In this document: piece after piece, positions 8,228 to 14,916 of the stretch
How the letters are laid out: the number at the start of each line of letters is the position of its first letter
How positions within the stretch are numbered: position 1 is the first letter of the stretch
NCBI GenBank assembly: GCA_003521145.1
Contig: DOTL01000013.1
Location: forward strand, 1 to 14,916
Origin: Streptococcus sp.
GTDB lineage: Bacteria > Bacillota > Bacilli > Lactobacillales > Streptococcaceae
Length of the DNA stretch: 14,916 nucleotides
Reading direction: 5' to 3'
Translations under genes and position numbers: made by a program
The notes under the pieces: generated by a model
Told to the model about the DNA's origin: nothing
Seen by the model: the letters and a program-made list of their open reading frames with translations, nothing else
The model's database searches: none

Positions 8228-8839
8228 TTAGAGGCATGAGAACATACGCATCAAAAAGAGATTAAACTGTACTTCCTTAGCGTAGTAAATATTTCCGCCA
8301 TTTGTATAAAGTTTTCCGCCACCATAGTACATGGCAACTGGTTGGTAATAAGTGTATGTTTTTCCACTAGTATTTCCTAGACTAGGGGCAACAAGATTTT
8401 TAGAATAAGCTTCTGCTAGTTCAACAGTGTTAATTCCACCATTATCAGCCACATAATCGATATAGGCCTTACCAAAATTATAGGATTGTACTGCTGTCCA
8501 AGAATCCACTTTTTGGTGGGCAGATTCTTCCAGATTTTCCGACAGCACCGTCACCCCCTGACGAATACTTTCTTTTCGATCTGTTATGGAGTTGGTCACC
8601 CCTGTAGAACTTTCACTGGACTGCATCACGTCATCTGTCTTCCCCTTGGTTTCTGTGTAGATCATAGCCAGAACCAAATCGACATTGGTTGTATTTTCAA
8701 TGTCGTCCTCAGCTAATACCTCCTTAACCATAGATTCATAGGTTAGGACATGTTGAATATTGGCATGGATTCGATAGCATTGGATACCCATGATGAGGAC
8801 TACGACAAAAAACGCCAGACGTCTTATCCATTTAAAAAT
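8228..8839 (-). CDS. pvaA: Membrane-anchored lysozyme-like protein (PvaA family), apparent ATT start
   Basis: A homologue of pneumococcal vaccine antigen A: a surface protein with a lysozyme-like/lytic transglycosylase fold that probably acts on peptidoglycan. Counting from the ATT at 8837-8839 it has 203 residues: a basic start (FKWIRR), one membrane segment (about 8-20), then an extracellular domain. That domain has VLAMIYTETKGK (56-67, likely catalytic Glu63) and VMQSSES (71-77), plus SYNFG and GKTYTYYQPVA further on. I recall the pneumococcal protein as starting MFK, which aligns with ATT-TTT-AAA here, 1 bp after the upstream stop codon. No ATG, GTG or TTG exists at this point. The nearest in-frame upstream ATG is at 8891-8893, inside the previous gene and without a ribosome-binding site. 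Confidence 0.85.
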   Translation of the reverse strand: MFKWIRRLAFFVVVLIMGIQCYRIHANIQHVLTYESMVKEVLAEDDIENTTNVDLVLAMIYTETKGKTDDVMQSSESSTGVTNSITDRKESIRQGVTVLSENLEESAHQKVDSWTAVQSYNFGKAYIDYVADNGGINTVELAEAYSKNLVAPSLGNTSGKTYTYYQPVAMYYGGGKLYTNGGNIYYAKEVQFNLFLMRMFSCL

Positions 8840-8840
8840 A

Positions 8841-9818
8841 TTATTTATTGATGATATCCTCGATATTTTTGATGAGAATAGAGTAGGTGCCATCGGGATT
8901 TTGAATAAACTCAACACTATCAGCATCCTGATACACATTATTAGGCACGATTAACTCAATTCCGTTTGATAACGATAATTTTTGATTCTCCAATTTCTTA
9001 ATTTGACGCGAATGGTCAATATCTGATACCGAAATAGGCTCAGGTATAGATTCTTTGAGCTCATCAACGAAGGTCAAACGGGCTGTCAAATTATTATCAA
9101 AGAGCTGGTCTGCCAATTTTTCAGGTGATAACTCTTGATCTTCTTCCAAATTATTGAAAATAGCAGATTTCATTTTTCCTTGGAAGTTAAAGTCATCCTG
9201 ATTAAAATTCTTGGCAATCTTCTGAGCAGTATCTTCAACCATCTTAATCGATTTCTTGACAGATTGTTCAGGCTGAACCTGCAACAGATTTTCAGAGAAA
9301 TAATTGGCAAAGCTTCCATTATGCTTGATTCGCTTTTCAATCAAATAATACTGCTTACTACTACGATTGATTACCAAAGCTTCATCAGGTGTCTGAGCCG
9401 CAGAAGGCAAATTGTTTTGTGACAACTGTATTGGATGTTGGCTATCTCCCAAAGAATGAATCAAACTATCTTTAAGAGCAATACGCAAGAAAGCAAAATA
9501 TTCTTGCCCTTCTTTGTCAAACTGAATAAAGACCAAATCATTGGTCTTTTGATCTTCAGAAATGACAAATTCTTCCTTCCAAAGTTGGGCAATCTTGACT
9601 GAACTTTCCATCAAATCATCTCCTAAATGACTAATGAAAACATTCTCTACATCGAAATAGCCACGTTTAGCCTCATCTGAGAAAATCTTAGAGAGTTTCT
9701 TTCGAAAATACTCATCTAAGCGAGGTGTTATTTCAAGAGGTCCTTCAGCTAAAACCAGATCCGTATCATTTGGCGAAAACTGGTGAATGATAATGCGTTT
9801 AATATATAAATCTAACAT
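8841..9818 (-). CDS. 37-kDa nucleoid-associated protein, NdpA/YejK family
   Basis: A 325-residue soluble protein resembling the NA37 (YejK/NdpA) nucleoid-associated family, which is widespread in streptococci at this position between glyA and pvaA. The N-terminus (LYIKRIIIHQFSPNDTDLVL, residues 4-23) and a central DLVFIQFD...EYFAFLRIAL segment (about 94-117) fit the family. No signal peptide or membrane segment is visible. The molecular role in Gram-positives is not established; DNA binding is inferred from the E. coli member. It starts 6 bp after the glyA stop with no clear ribosome-binding site, so translation is probably coupled to glyA. Confidence 0.82.
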   Translation of the reverse strand: MLDLYIKRIIIHQFSPNDTDLVLAEGPLEITPRLDEYFRKKLSKIFSDEAKRGYFDVENVFISHLGDDLMESSVKIAQLWKEEFVISEDQKTNDLVFIQFDKEGQEYFAFLRIALKDSLIHSLGDSQHPIQLSQNNLPSAAQTPDEALVINRSSKQYYLIEKRIKHNGSFANYFSENLLQVQPEQSVKKSIKMVEDTAQKIAKNFNQDDFNFQGKMKSAIFNNLEEDQELSPEKLADQLFDNNLTARLTFVDELKESIPEPISVSDIDHSRQIKKLENQKLSLSNGIELIVPNNVYQDADSVEFIQNPDGTYSILIKNIEDIINK

Positions 9819-9824
9819 AGTCTT

Positions 9825-11075
9825 TTAATAGAGTGGGAAGGCATCTGTTAGAGCTTTAACTTCTCCACGAATGCGTTCCAAAACTTCAGGTTTATCGTGA
9901 TTTTCCAAAGCTTGAACCATTAATTCAGCAATTTTACGGCTCTCAGCTTCACTCATGCCACGACTTGTAATAGCTGGACTACCAACACGGATACCAGATG
10001 TTTTGAATGGAGACAATTGCTCATATGGAATACCATTCTTATTCAAAGTAATATTAACTTCTTCAAGAACGTTTTGTGCAACCTTACCATTTTCAACAAC
10101 CTTAGTCACATCAACCAAGAAGAGATGATTGTTAGTGCCACCTGAGATAACACGGAAATCTGGATGTTGATTGAAAACGTCCGCCATGGCAGCAGCATTC
10201 CTGATAACATTTTCCCCATATTCCTTAAAGGCAGGGTCAAGTGCTTCTTTAAGAGCAACAGCCTTAGCAGCAATAACGTGTTCCAATGGGCCACCCTGCA
10301 AACCAGGGAAAACCGCAGAATTCAATTTCTTAGCGATATCTTCATCATGAGTCAAAATCAAACCTCCACGAGGACCACGAAGTGTCTTGTGGGTTGTTGT
10401 AGTTGTCACATGTGCATGAGGAACTGGACTTGGATGATGACCAGACGCTACAAGACCTGCAATGTGAGCCATGTCTACCATGAGATAAGCACCTACAGCA
10501 TCAGCAATTTCACGGAATTTAGCAAAATCAATGATACGTGAGTAAGCTGAAGCTCCAGCCACGATGAGTTTTGGTTGTACTTCTTTAGCTTGAGCGAGAA
10601 TAGCATCGTAATCTAGAAGTTCAGTTTCTTTATCAACGTTGTAAGCTACAAAGTTATAAGTCTTACCAGAGAAGCTAACTGGTGCACCATGTGTCAAGTG
10701 ACCACCAGCTGACAAATCCATCCCCATAACCGTATCACCTGGTTGGATCAAAGACATGTAAACTGCTGCATTGGCTTGGCTACCTGAGTGAGGTTGCACG
10801 TTGGCAAATTTAGCTCCAAAAAGTTCTTTGGCACGCTTAATAGCAAGAGACTCAACCACATCAATCACGTCTGTACCACCATAGTAACGTTTACCTGGAT
10901 AGCCTTCTGCGTACTTATTTGTCAAGAGAGTTCCTTGAGCAGCCATTACAGCTTTAGATACCACGTTCTCAGAGGCAATCAATTCAATATTGTTTTGCTG
11001 ACGTTCAGCCTCAGCATCAATGGCATTCCAAAGTTCAGGGTCAAATGCTTTGTAATCTTCTTTATCAAAAATCAT
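9825..11075 (-). CDS. glyA: Serine hydroxymethyltransferase
   Basis: A pyridoxal-phosphate enzyme that interconverts serine and glycine while loading one-carbon units onto tetrahydrofolate; it feeds purine, thymidylate and methionine synthesis. The 416-residue length is standard. Visible landmarks are ELIASENVVS (31-40), YAEGYPGKRYYGG (55-67), HSGSQAN (96-102), DMAHIAGL (201-208) and the cofactor-binding lysine in TTTTTHKTLRGPRGG (Lys230). The start at 11075 is supported by AGGAGA five bases upstream. It is preceded by a 92-bp untranslated gap, the largest break inside the upstream gene chain, and followed closely by the nucleoid-associated protein gene. Confidence 0.98.
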   Translation of the reverse strand: MIFDKEDYKAFDPELWNAIDAEAERQQNNIELIASENVVSKAVMAAQGTLLTNKYAEGYPGKRYYGGTDVIDVVESLAIKRAKELFGAKFANVQPHSGSQANAAVYMSLIQPGDTVMGMDLSAGGHLTHGAPVSFSGKTYNFVAYNVDKETELLDYDAILAQAKEVQPKLIVAGASAYSRIIDFAKFREIADAVGAYLMVDMAHIAGLVASGHHPSPVPHAHVTTTTTHKTLRGPRGGLILTHDEDIAKKLNSAVFPGLQGGPLEHVIAAKAVALKEALDPAFKEYGENVIRNAAAMADVFNQHPDFRVISGGTNNHLFLVDVTKVVENGKVAQNVLEEVNITLNKNGIPYEQLSPFKTSGIRVGSPAITSRGMSEAESRKIAELMVQALENHDKPEVLERIRGEVKALTDAFPLY

Positions 11076-11167
11076 AGAGGTCTCCTTTGAGGTCTAATGG
11101 GGTTCAATCAACTCACCCACATACAGTCGGAAGTTATCTCACACTTCCATAGGTCTCTGTTGATCAT
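11076..11167 (-). promoter_or_regulatory. Possible structured leader of glyA
   Basis: This 92-bp gap lies between the GNAT stop and glyA. On the minus strand it holds a perfect 6-bp hairpin, GGAAGT / ACTTCC with an 8-base loop (11127-11146). A second, bulged hairpin follows, pairing ATG-GGG-GTT with AAC-CCC-CAT (about 11097-11122). The glyA ribosome-binding site comes right after. It does not match a riboswitch class I know, and there is no T-run for intrinsic termination. No convincing promoter hexamers are seen. Confidence 0.35.
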
Positions 11168-11644
11168 TTATTCTATGGTCAACTCGGGTAGAGCCGCCAA
11201 TAGTTCTTCTCCTTTTGCCAATTTAATAAACCGTTTCTGCATCTTATCACAAGTATAACCTACTTTTTCATAAAATGCATGCGCACCCAGACGATGGTCT
11301 GCAGAATTTAAGCGAATAAACTCATAACCGCGTCTTTTTGTTTCTTGCTCCAACCCTTCAAGTAAAGTTTTACCGATCCCCATCCCTTGTCTTTGAGGTA
11401 AAACTGCTAAGGCCAAGATATTAAATCCTGCATTGGAATAGAGACGTTCATAAACCTCTGCATGAACGTAGCCAAAGAGTTCATGACTAGCATCATCCTC
11501 ATAACCTAGTAGAAAATGATGTGGGTCCTTGGATAATCTAGCTAGTTGACTAGCCGTTTCCTCTGAACTAAAAGCATGACCTAAAGCCTCTTTGTTAATC
11601 TCCCATATTGCTTCAACATCTGTCGCTATCAAATCACGTAGCAT
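11168..11644 (-). CDS. GNAT-family N-acetyltransferase (RimI-like)
   Basis: A 158-residue single-domain acetyltransferase that transfers acetyl from acetyl-CoA to an amine. The acetyl-CoA-binding motif A, LPQRQGMGIGKTLL (82-95), follows the beta-4 strand FNILALAV, and the C-terminal AFYEKVGYT (123-131) is the usual motif B. The reading frame extends 13 codons upstream, but ATG at 11644 is chosen because GAGGAGG lies six bases before it and it starts 1 bp after the sua5-type stop codon. Sitting next to a t6A enzyme recalls the RimI/Tsa gene groups, but sequence alone does not identify its substrate, and it is not necessarily the ribosomal protein S18 acetylase. Confidence 0.88.
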   Translation of the reverse strand: MLRDLIATDVEAIWEINKEALGHAFSSEETASQLARLSKDPHHFLLGYEDDASHELFGYVHAEVYERLYSNAGFNILALAVLPQRQGMGIGKTLLEGLEQETKRRGYEFIRLNSADHRLGAHAFYEKVGYTCDKMQKRFIKLAKGEELLAALPELTIE

Positions 11645-11645
11645 G

Positions 11646-12257
11646 TTATACCTCCTCGAAAGGGATTTTTGGTAGCTTCGCAAGAATGTCTTCTTGAGTG
11701 ATAGAACCTTGCCGTAAAATTTTCACCTTGTTGCCAGACAAATCCAAAATTGTCGAATCTACACCCAACAGGGCATCATCATCTTGATAGCCAGTCACCT
11801 GAAAATCAAATTGTGCTCTAATATCGTCGAAATAACGACCACTAGCCTTCCCAGACTTATTAGCAGATGGACCAATCAAAGGCCCTTCCGCTTGAATCAG
11901 CTCTCTAGTGACAGGATGGTCTGGCAAACGGAAGCCAACGGTAGCCAATCCTGAATTAATCCATCTAGGGACTTTATAATTAGCTTTTAAAATGATAGTC
12001 AAAGGTCCAGGCAAAAAAGCATCATACAATTGTTTCAAATACTTGGGTTGCTCTTTTGAATAGGACAAGATATCCTCATAAGAAGCGACATTCAAATTCA
12101 TGGCTTTATCTCTAGGACGATTTTTTAGCTCATAAACATGGTCAACAGCTTGCTCATCTAAAGCCCTAGCAAATAGACCATAAACAGTCTCTGTAGGAAG
12201 GACAACTGCTCCACCATCAGCCAAGATTTCTCTTAACACTTTATTACTTTTCATCAT
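11646..12257 (-). CDS. Sua5/YciO/YrdC-domain protein, threonylcarbamoyl-AMP synthase
   Basis: It probably makes threonylcarbamoyl-AMP from threonine, bicarbonate and ATP, the first step of the t6A modification of tRNAs reading ANN codons. Landmarks are VVLPTETVYGL (18-28), the basic motif LKNRPRDKAMNL (44-55) and a GPSANKSGKASG segment in the middle. At 203 residues it holds only the YrdC-like catalytic domain and lacks the C-terminal Sua5 domain of long Sua5 proteins, so it is TsaC-like in architecture. It starts MM; either ATG is possible. Its start overlaps the end of prmC by 14 bp, and no clear ribosome-binding site is seen. Confidence 0.9.
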   Translation of the reverse strand: MMKSNKVLREILADGGAVVLPTETVYGLFARALDEQAVDHVYELKNRPRDKAMNLNVASYEDILSYSKEQPKYLKQLYDAFLPGPLTIILKANYKVPRWINSGLATVGFRLPDHPVTRELIQAEGPLIGPSANKSGKASGRYFDDIRAQFDFQVTGYQDDDALLGVDSTILDLSGNKVKILRQGSITQEDILAKLPKIPFEEV

Positions 12258-13077
12258 CCATCACGACCATTCTATCTTGTCCAAATTGGTCCTTAAGGAC
12301 ACGCACATGCTTATCTGGAAAATGTTGGGATAAGAGTTTCTTCAAATCCTGACCTTGCTTATAGCCAATTTCAAAGTAGAGCTTTCCTTTTGGAGTTAAA
12401 TACTTCGTTACATCCTCAATAATCTGTCTATAAATGGCAAGGCCATCTTCATCAGCAAACAGGGCCATCTTGGGCTCGCTAGCCAAGACATTGATACCAA
12501 CTTCGTTCTTATCATTTTCAGAAATATAGGGAGGATTTGACACAATGATATCAAAACTACCAGAAAGATTTTCGAAAACATCCGATTGCACAAAGCTAAT
12601 GTCTACCTGATTTAGTTTAGCATTTTCTTTAGCAAGTACTAAGGCATCAGCTGACAAGTCACTAGCTGTTACTTGCCAAGAGGGGCAACTCTTTTTCAGG
12701 GATAGCGAAATAGCACCACTCCCAGTTCCGATATCAAGAATCTTGAGCTCTGAGCTAGGGTTTTCCGCTAATATCAAATCCACTAGTTCCTCAGTTTCAG
12801 GACGTGGAATCAAGACACGCTCATCAACCTGAAAACGCAAGCCATGAAAATCTTCATAACCCAAAATATACTGAGCAGGCTTGTGATTCTTTAGTTGGCT
12901 GAATACATAAGCTAACAACTCTGCATCTTCATCTGAAACTTCTTGACGCAATTGAAGAACAAAATGAGTCAAGTCCCATTGCTTCAAACCACGATAAACG
13001 AAGGAAAGGGCCTCTGGCTCTTCGCCAACAGCATCAAGCTGCTTCTCATAGTCAGCAAGGACATCCGCTAAAATCAT
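12244..13077 (-). CDS. prmC: Peptide chain release factor N5-glutamine methyltransferase
   Basis: A SAM-dependent enzyme that methylates the glutamine of the GGQ motif in release factors RF1 and RF2, raising termination efficiency. At 277 residues it has the N-terminal helical substrate-binding region, a RPETEELV segment (92-99), the SAM-binding loop LDIGTGSGA (114-122) and the catalytic NPPY (181-184, within IIVSNPPYISEND). Its ATG overlaps the prfA stop as ATGA, so the enzyme is made coupled to its own substrate. Alternative names are hemK and a 'protein-(glutamine-N5) methyltransferase'. Confidence 0.97.
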   Translation of the reverse strand: MILADVLADYEKQLDAVGEEPEALSFVYRGLKQWDLTHFVLQLRQEVSDEDAELLAYVFSQLKNHKPAQYILGYEDFHGLRFQVDERVLIPRPETEELVDLILAENPSSELKILDIGTGSGAISLSLKKSCPSWQVTASDLSADALVLAKENAKLNQVDISFVQSDVFENLSGSFDIIVSNPPYISENDKNEVGINVLASEPKMALFADEDGLAIYRQIIEDVTKYLTPKGKLYFEIGYKQGQDLKKLLSQHFPDKHVRVLKDQFGQDRMVVMDDEK

Positions 13078-14153
13078 TTGTTAAGCTCTTCCAATTTTTG
13101 CGTTTGATCATAAAGAACCAAGGCATCCACAACTTCATCTAATTTACCAGCTAGAATTGTATCAAGCTTTTGAAGGGTCAAACCAATACGGTGATCCGTT
13201 ACACGGTTTTGTGGGAAGTTGTACGTACGGATACGCTCTGAACGATCCCCTGTACCAACAGTAGATTTACGCTCAGCATCTTGTTCATCTTGAGCAATCT
13301 GTGCAAAGTGGTCCGCAACACGCGCACGAATAATCTTCATAGCTTTATCACGGTTCTTCTGTTGTGTACGTTCTTCTTGCATCTCTACTTTAATTCCAGT
13401 AGGAATGTGAACCATACGAACCGCAGTCGCAACCTTATTGACGTTCTGACCACCGGCACCAGAAGCGTGATAGATATCGACACGAAGGTCCTTAGGATCA
13501 ATTTCGTACTCTACTTCTTCAACTTCTGGCATAACCAAAACAGTTGCTGTAGAGGTATGAACACGACCTTGACTTTCAGTCACAGGCACACGTTGCACAC
13601 GGTGTGCTCCTGATTCATATTTGAGTTTAGAATATACGGATTGCCCTGAAACCATGGCAACCACTTCTTTGATACCACCGACACCATTATAAGAGGCTTC
13701 CATAACCTCAAAGCGCCAACCTTGTGTTTCTGCGTATTTTTGGTACATAGCTAGAAGATCACCCGCAAACAAGGTAGCTTCATCACCACCTGCAGCCCCA
13801 CGAATTTCGAGGATAATATTCTTGTCATCATTAGGGTCTTTTGGCAAAAGAAGAATTTTCAAACGTTCCTCATACTCTTCTTTAGCGGCTTTGGATTCTT
13901 TAAGTTCTTCCTTAGCCATTTCTTCAAAGTCAGGATCACCACTTGCTTCCTTAATCATCTCTTCAGCATCTGAGATACTTTGGATGACTTGCTTGTACTC
14001 ACGGTAAGCTGTCACAGTTTCACGAGTATTTGCTTCTTCACGTGACAACTCCATGAAGCGTTTAGTGTCTGAAACGACTTCAGGGTCACTAAGCAATTCA
14101 CCCAATTCCTCATAACGGTCTTCAACCGCTTGTAACTGATCATAAATATTCAT
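13074..14153 (-). CDS. prfA: Peptide chain release factor 1
   Basis: Class I release factor recognising UAA and UAG in the ribosomal A site and triggering peptide release. The 359-residue length is normal. The RF1-type codon-reading tripeptide is PVT (190-192, in RVPVTESQGRVHTS), which distinguishes it from RF2 (SPF). The catalytic GGQ is at 234-236 in HASGAGGQNVNK. The N-terminal third is acidic and helical as expected. Start ATG at 14153 has AAGGAG about 11-12 bases upstream. Its own stop codon is UGA, overlapping prmC. It follows tdk by 38 bp. Confidence 0.98.
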   Translation of the reverse strand: MNIYDQLQAVEDRYEELGELLSDPEVVSDTKRFMELSREEANTRETVTAYREYKQVIQSISDAEEMIKEASGDPDFEEMAKEELKESKAAKEEYEERLKILLLPKDPNDDKNIILEIRGAAGGDEATLFAGDLLAMYQKYAETQGWRFEVMEASYNGVGGIKEVVAMVSGQSVYSKLKYESGAHRVQRVPVTESQGRVHTSTATVLVMPEVEEVEYEIDPKDLRVDIYHASGAGGQNVNKVATAVRMVHIPTGIKVEMQEERTQQKNRDKAMKIIRARVADHFAQIAQDEQDAERKSTVGTGDRSERIRTYNFPQNRVTDHRIGLTLQKLDTILAGKLDEVVDALVLYDQTQKLEELNK

Positions 14154-14191
14154 CTGTTATCTTTTCTCCTTATTATAACTAATAGTCATTT

Positions 14192-14788
14192 TTAGTCCTT
14201 ATTCAAAGGGATTATGTTTTCGTGAGGTGGATTAAACCAGTGCTTTCGGCAAACAGAGATATAACTCTCGTGTCCTCCAATTTGAACTTGTGCTCCCTCA
14301 TAAACTGGCTTACCATCTTCCATACGAAGAACCATGGTTGCCTTTCTCGAGCAATAATGACAAATGGTCTTAATCTCATCAATCTTATCAGACAAAAGTA
14401 AAAGGTATTTAGAACCTTCAAAGAGATTGTTCTGAAAATCATTTTTGAGACCAAAAGCCATCACTGGGATATCTAACTCATCAACAATTCTTGCCAAATC
14501 ATAGACATTCGCACGGGTCAAAAACTGAGCCTCATCAACTAAAACACAGTACGGTCGTGGATCCATATTAGCAATGTAACCAAAAATATCCGTATCATCA
14601 CCAATAGGATATGCCTTCCGTTTCATGCCAATACGACTAGAGATATAGCCAACCCCATCGCGATTATCCAAACAACTGGTCAACAATACTACTGGTTTTC
14701 CTTGTTCTTCGTAATTATAGGCAACCTTAAGAATTTCAATGGATTTCCCAGAATTCATAGTGCCATAGCGAAAATAAAGTTGTACCAA
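14192..14788 (-). CDS. tdk: Thymidine kinase (type II)
   Basis: Salvage enzyme that phosphorylates thymidine to dTMP with ATP. The 198-residue protein has a Walker A GTMNSGKS (9-16), Walker B/catalytic segment VDEAQF (84-89, Glu86), a zinc site formed by Cys143, Cys146, Cys180 and His183 (CHYC and CRKH), and the substrate lasso segment around GGHESYISV (171-179). The start codon is TTG at 14786-14788, chosen because GAGGAG lies six bases upstream and the N-terminal strand VQLYFRYG must be included to reach the P-loop. It is the first gene of the visible gene chain. Confidence 0.97.
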   Translation of the reverse strand: MVQLYFRYGTMNSGKSIEILKVAYNYEEQGKPVVLLTSCLDNRDGVGYISSRIGMKRKAYPIGDDTDIFGYIANMDPRPYCVLVDEAQFLTRANVYDLARIVDELDIPVMAFGLKNDFQNNLFEGSKYLLLLSDKIDEIKTICHYCSRKATMVLRMEDGKPVYEGAQVQIGGHESYISVCRKHWFNPPHENIIPLNKD

Positions 14789-14810
14789 ACCAGTCTCCTC
14801 TAAAATATGT

Positions 14811-14830
14811 ATTGTACTTATTTTATCATA
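14811..14830 (-). promoter_or_regulatory. Candidate -10 region(s) for tdk
   Basis: Between the inverted repeat and tdk, the minus strand has TATGAT (14825-14830) and TACAAT (14811-14816), each one mismatch from the -10 consensus. Neither has a convincing -35 hexamer at 16-18 bases. A promoter is expected here because tdk follows a terminator-like structure, but which hexamer is used cannot be decided. Confidence 0.3.
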
Positions 14831-14843
14831 ATTCTAAGCGTAA

Positions 14844-14892
14844 AAGGGAGGGAGACTGAACAATTTTTGAAAAAAGTTCGCCTCACTCCCTT
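14844..14892 (-). terminator. Long imperfect inverted repeat, probable terminator upstream of tdk
   Basis: The arms at 14844-14861 and 14876-14892 can pair over about 14-15 bp (AAGGGAG, then GAG, then GAAC, separated by small mismatches), with an A/T-rich loop at 14862-14875. On the minus strand the structure is followed by TTTT (14842-14845 region), favouring termination of a gene lying beyond the right edge. The arms end in AA/TT runs on both sides, so it may also act on the other strand. GGGAGTGAG-type arms resemble terminators common in streptococcal genomes. Confidence 0.6.
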
Positions 14893-14916
14893 ATTTGAAA
14901 GTTCTATAATGAAGTT

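Noticed and set aside
11124..11140. Possible PurR box (CCGA core) in the glyA leader
   Set aside because: Only the CCGA core matches the lactococcal PurBox as I know it; the flanks do not, and there is no second box.
11645..11683. Upstream extension of the GNAT gene by 13 codons
   Set aside because: The extension lies within the previous gene, and the inner ATG has a strong GAGGAGG site.
13281..13613. Plus-strand ORF of 110 codons opposite prfA, and other plus-strand ORFs
   Set aside because: They lie antisense to clearly recognisable genes, their translations look like reverse-strand shadows, and they lack ribosome-binding sites or family features.
14172..14177. Perfect TATAAT in the tdk-prfA gap as a prfA promoter
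   Set aside because: There is no -35 hexamer at 16-18 bases and no extended -10, and transcription from it would start at or inside the prfA ribosome-binding site.
14905..14910. TATAAT on the plus strand near the right edge as a promoter of a divergent gene
   Set aside because: No -35 at proper spacing, and the window ends before any gene could be seen.

Overview
The window comes from a Streptococcus of the salivarius group, most likely S. thermophilus or S. salivarius. The evidence is the AT-rich base composition, the streptococcal gene order tdk-prfA-prmC-sua5-GNAT-glyA-NdpA-like-pvaA, and a DltB whose two key histidines fall at residues 289 and 336, the numbering I recall for the S. thermophilus DltB crystal structure. 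All protein-coding genes are on the minus strand, so the order of transcription runs from high to low coordinates. I see no convincing plus-strand gene, tRNA, rRNA, CRISPR array or prophage.

Upstream block (about 14.9 kb down to 4.7 kb): a long imperfect inverted repeat, probably a terminator, lies before tdk. Then come tdk (thymidine kinase, TTG start), prfA (RF1), prmC (methylates the RF1 GGQ glutamine), a single-domain Sua5/TsaC-type t6A enzyme, a GNAT acetyltransferase, glyA, a 37-kDa nucleoid-associated protein, a membrane-anchored lysozyme-like protein of the PvaA type, and two overlapping ABC half-transporters. Most junctions are 4-14 bp overlaps or gaps under 40 bp, so this is probably one long transcript, or a few nested ones. 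The exception is a 92-bp leader before glyA that can fold into two hairpins. The block ends in a clear rho-independent terminator at 4689-4715.

Downstream block (about 4.6 kb to 0.09 kb): a complete D-alanylation operon, dltX-dltA-dltB-dltC-dltD, with its own candidate promoter. DltA charges the DltC carrier with D-alanine. DltB, DltX and DltD move the D-alanine across the membrane to teichoic acids, which lowers the negative charge of the envelope. The very small dltX gene (43 codons) is easily missed.

Left edge: 42 bp after dltD the sequence matches the terminal inverted repeat of a streptococcal IS3-family (IS150/IS861-like) insertion sequence, which runs out of the window in the same direction as dlt.

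Most of the window is ordinary conserved core genome. I did not find a convincing undescribed system. The points most worth a second look are the apparent ATT (non-ATG) start of the PvaA homologue, the matching pattern of degenerate ATPase motifs in the ABC pair, the IS end abutting the dlt operon, the structured glyA leader and the dltX gene.
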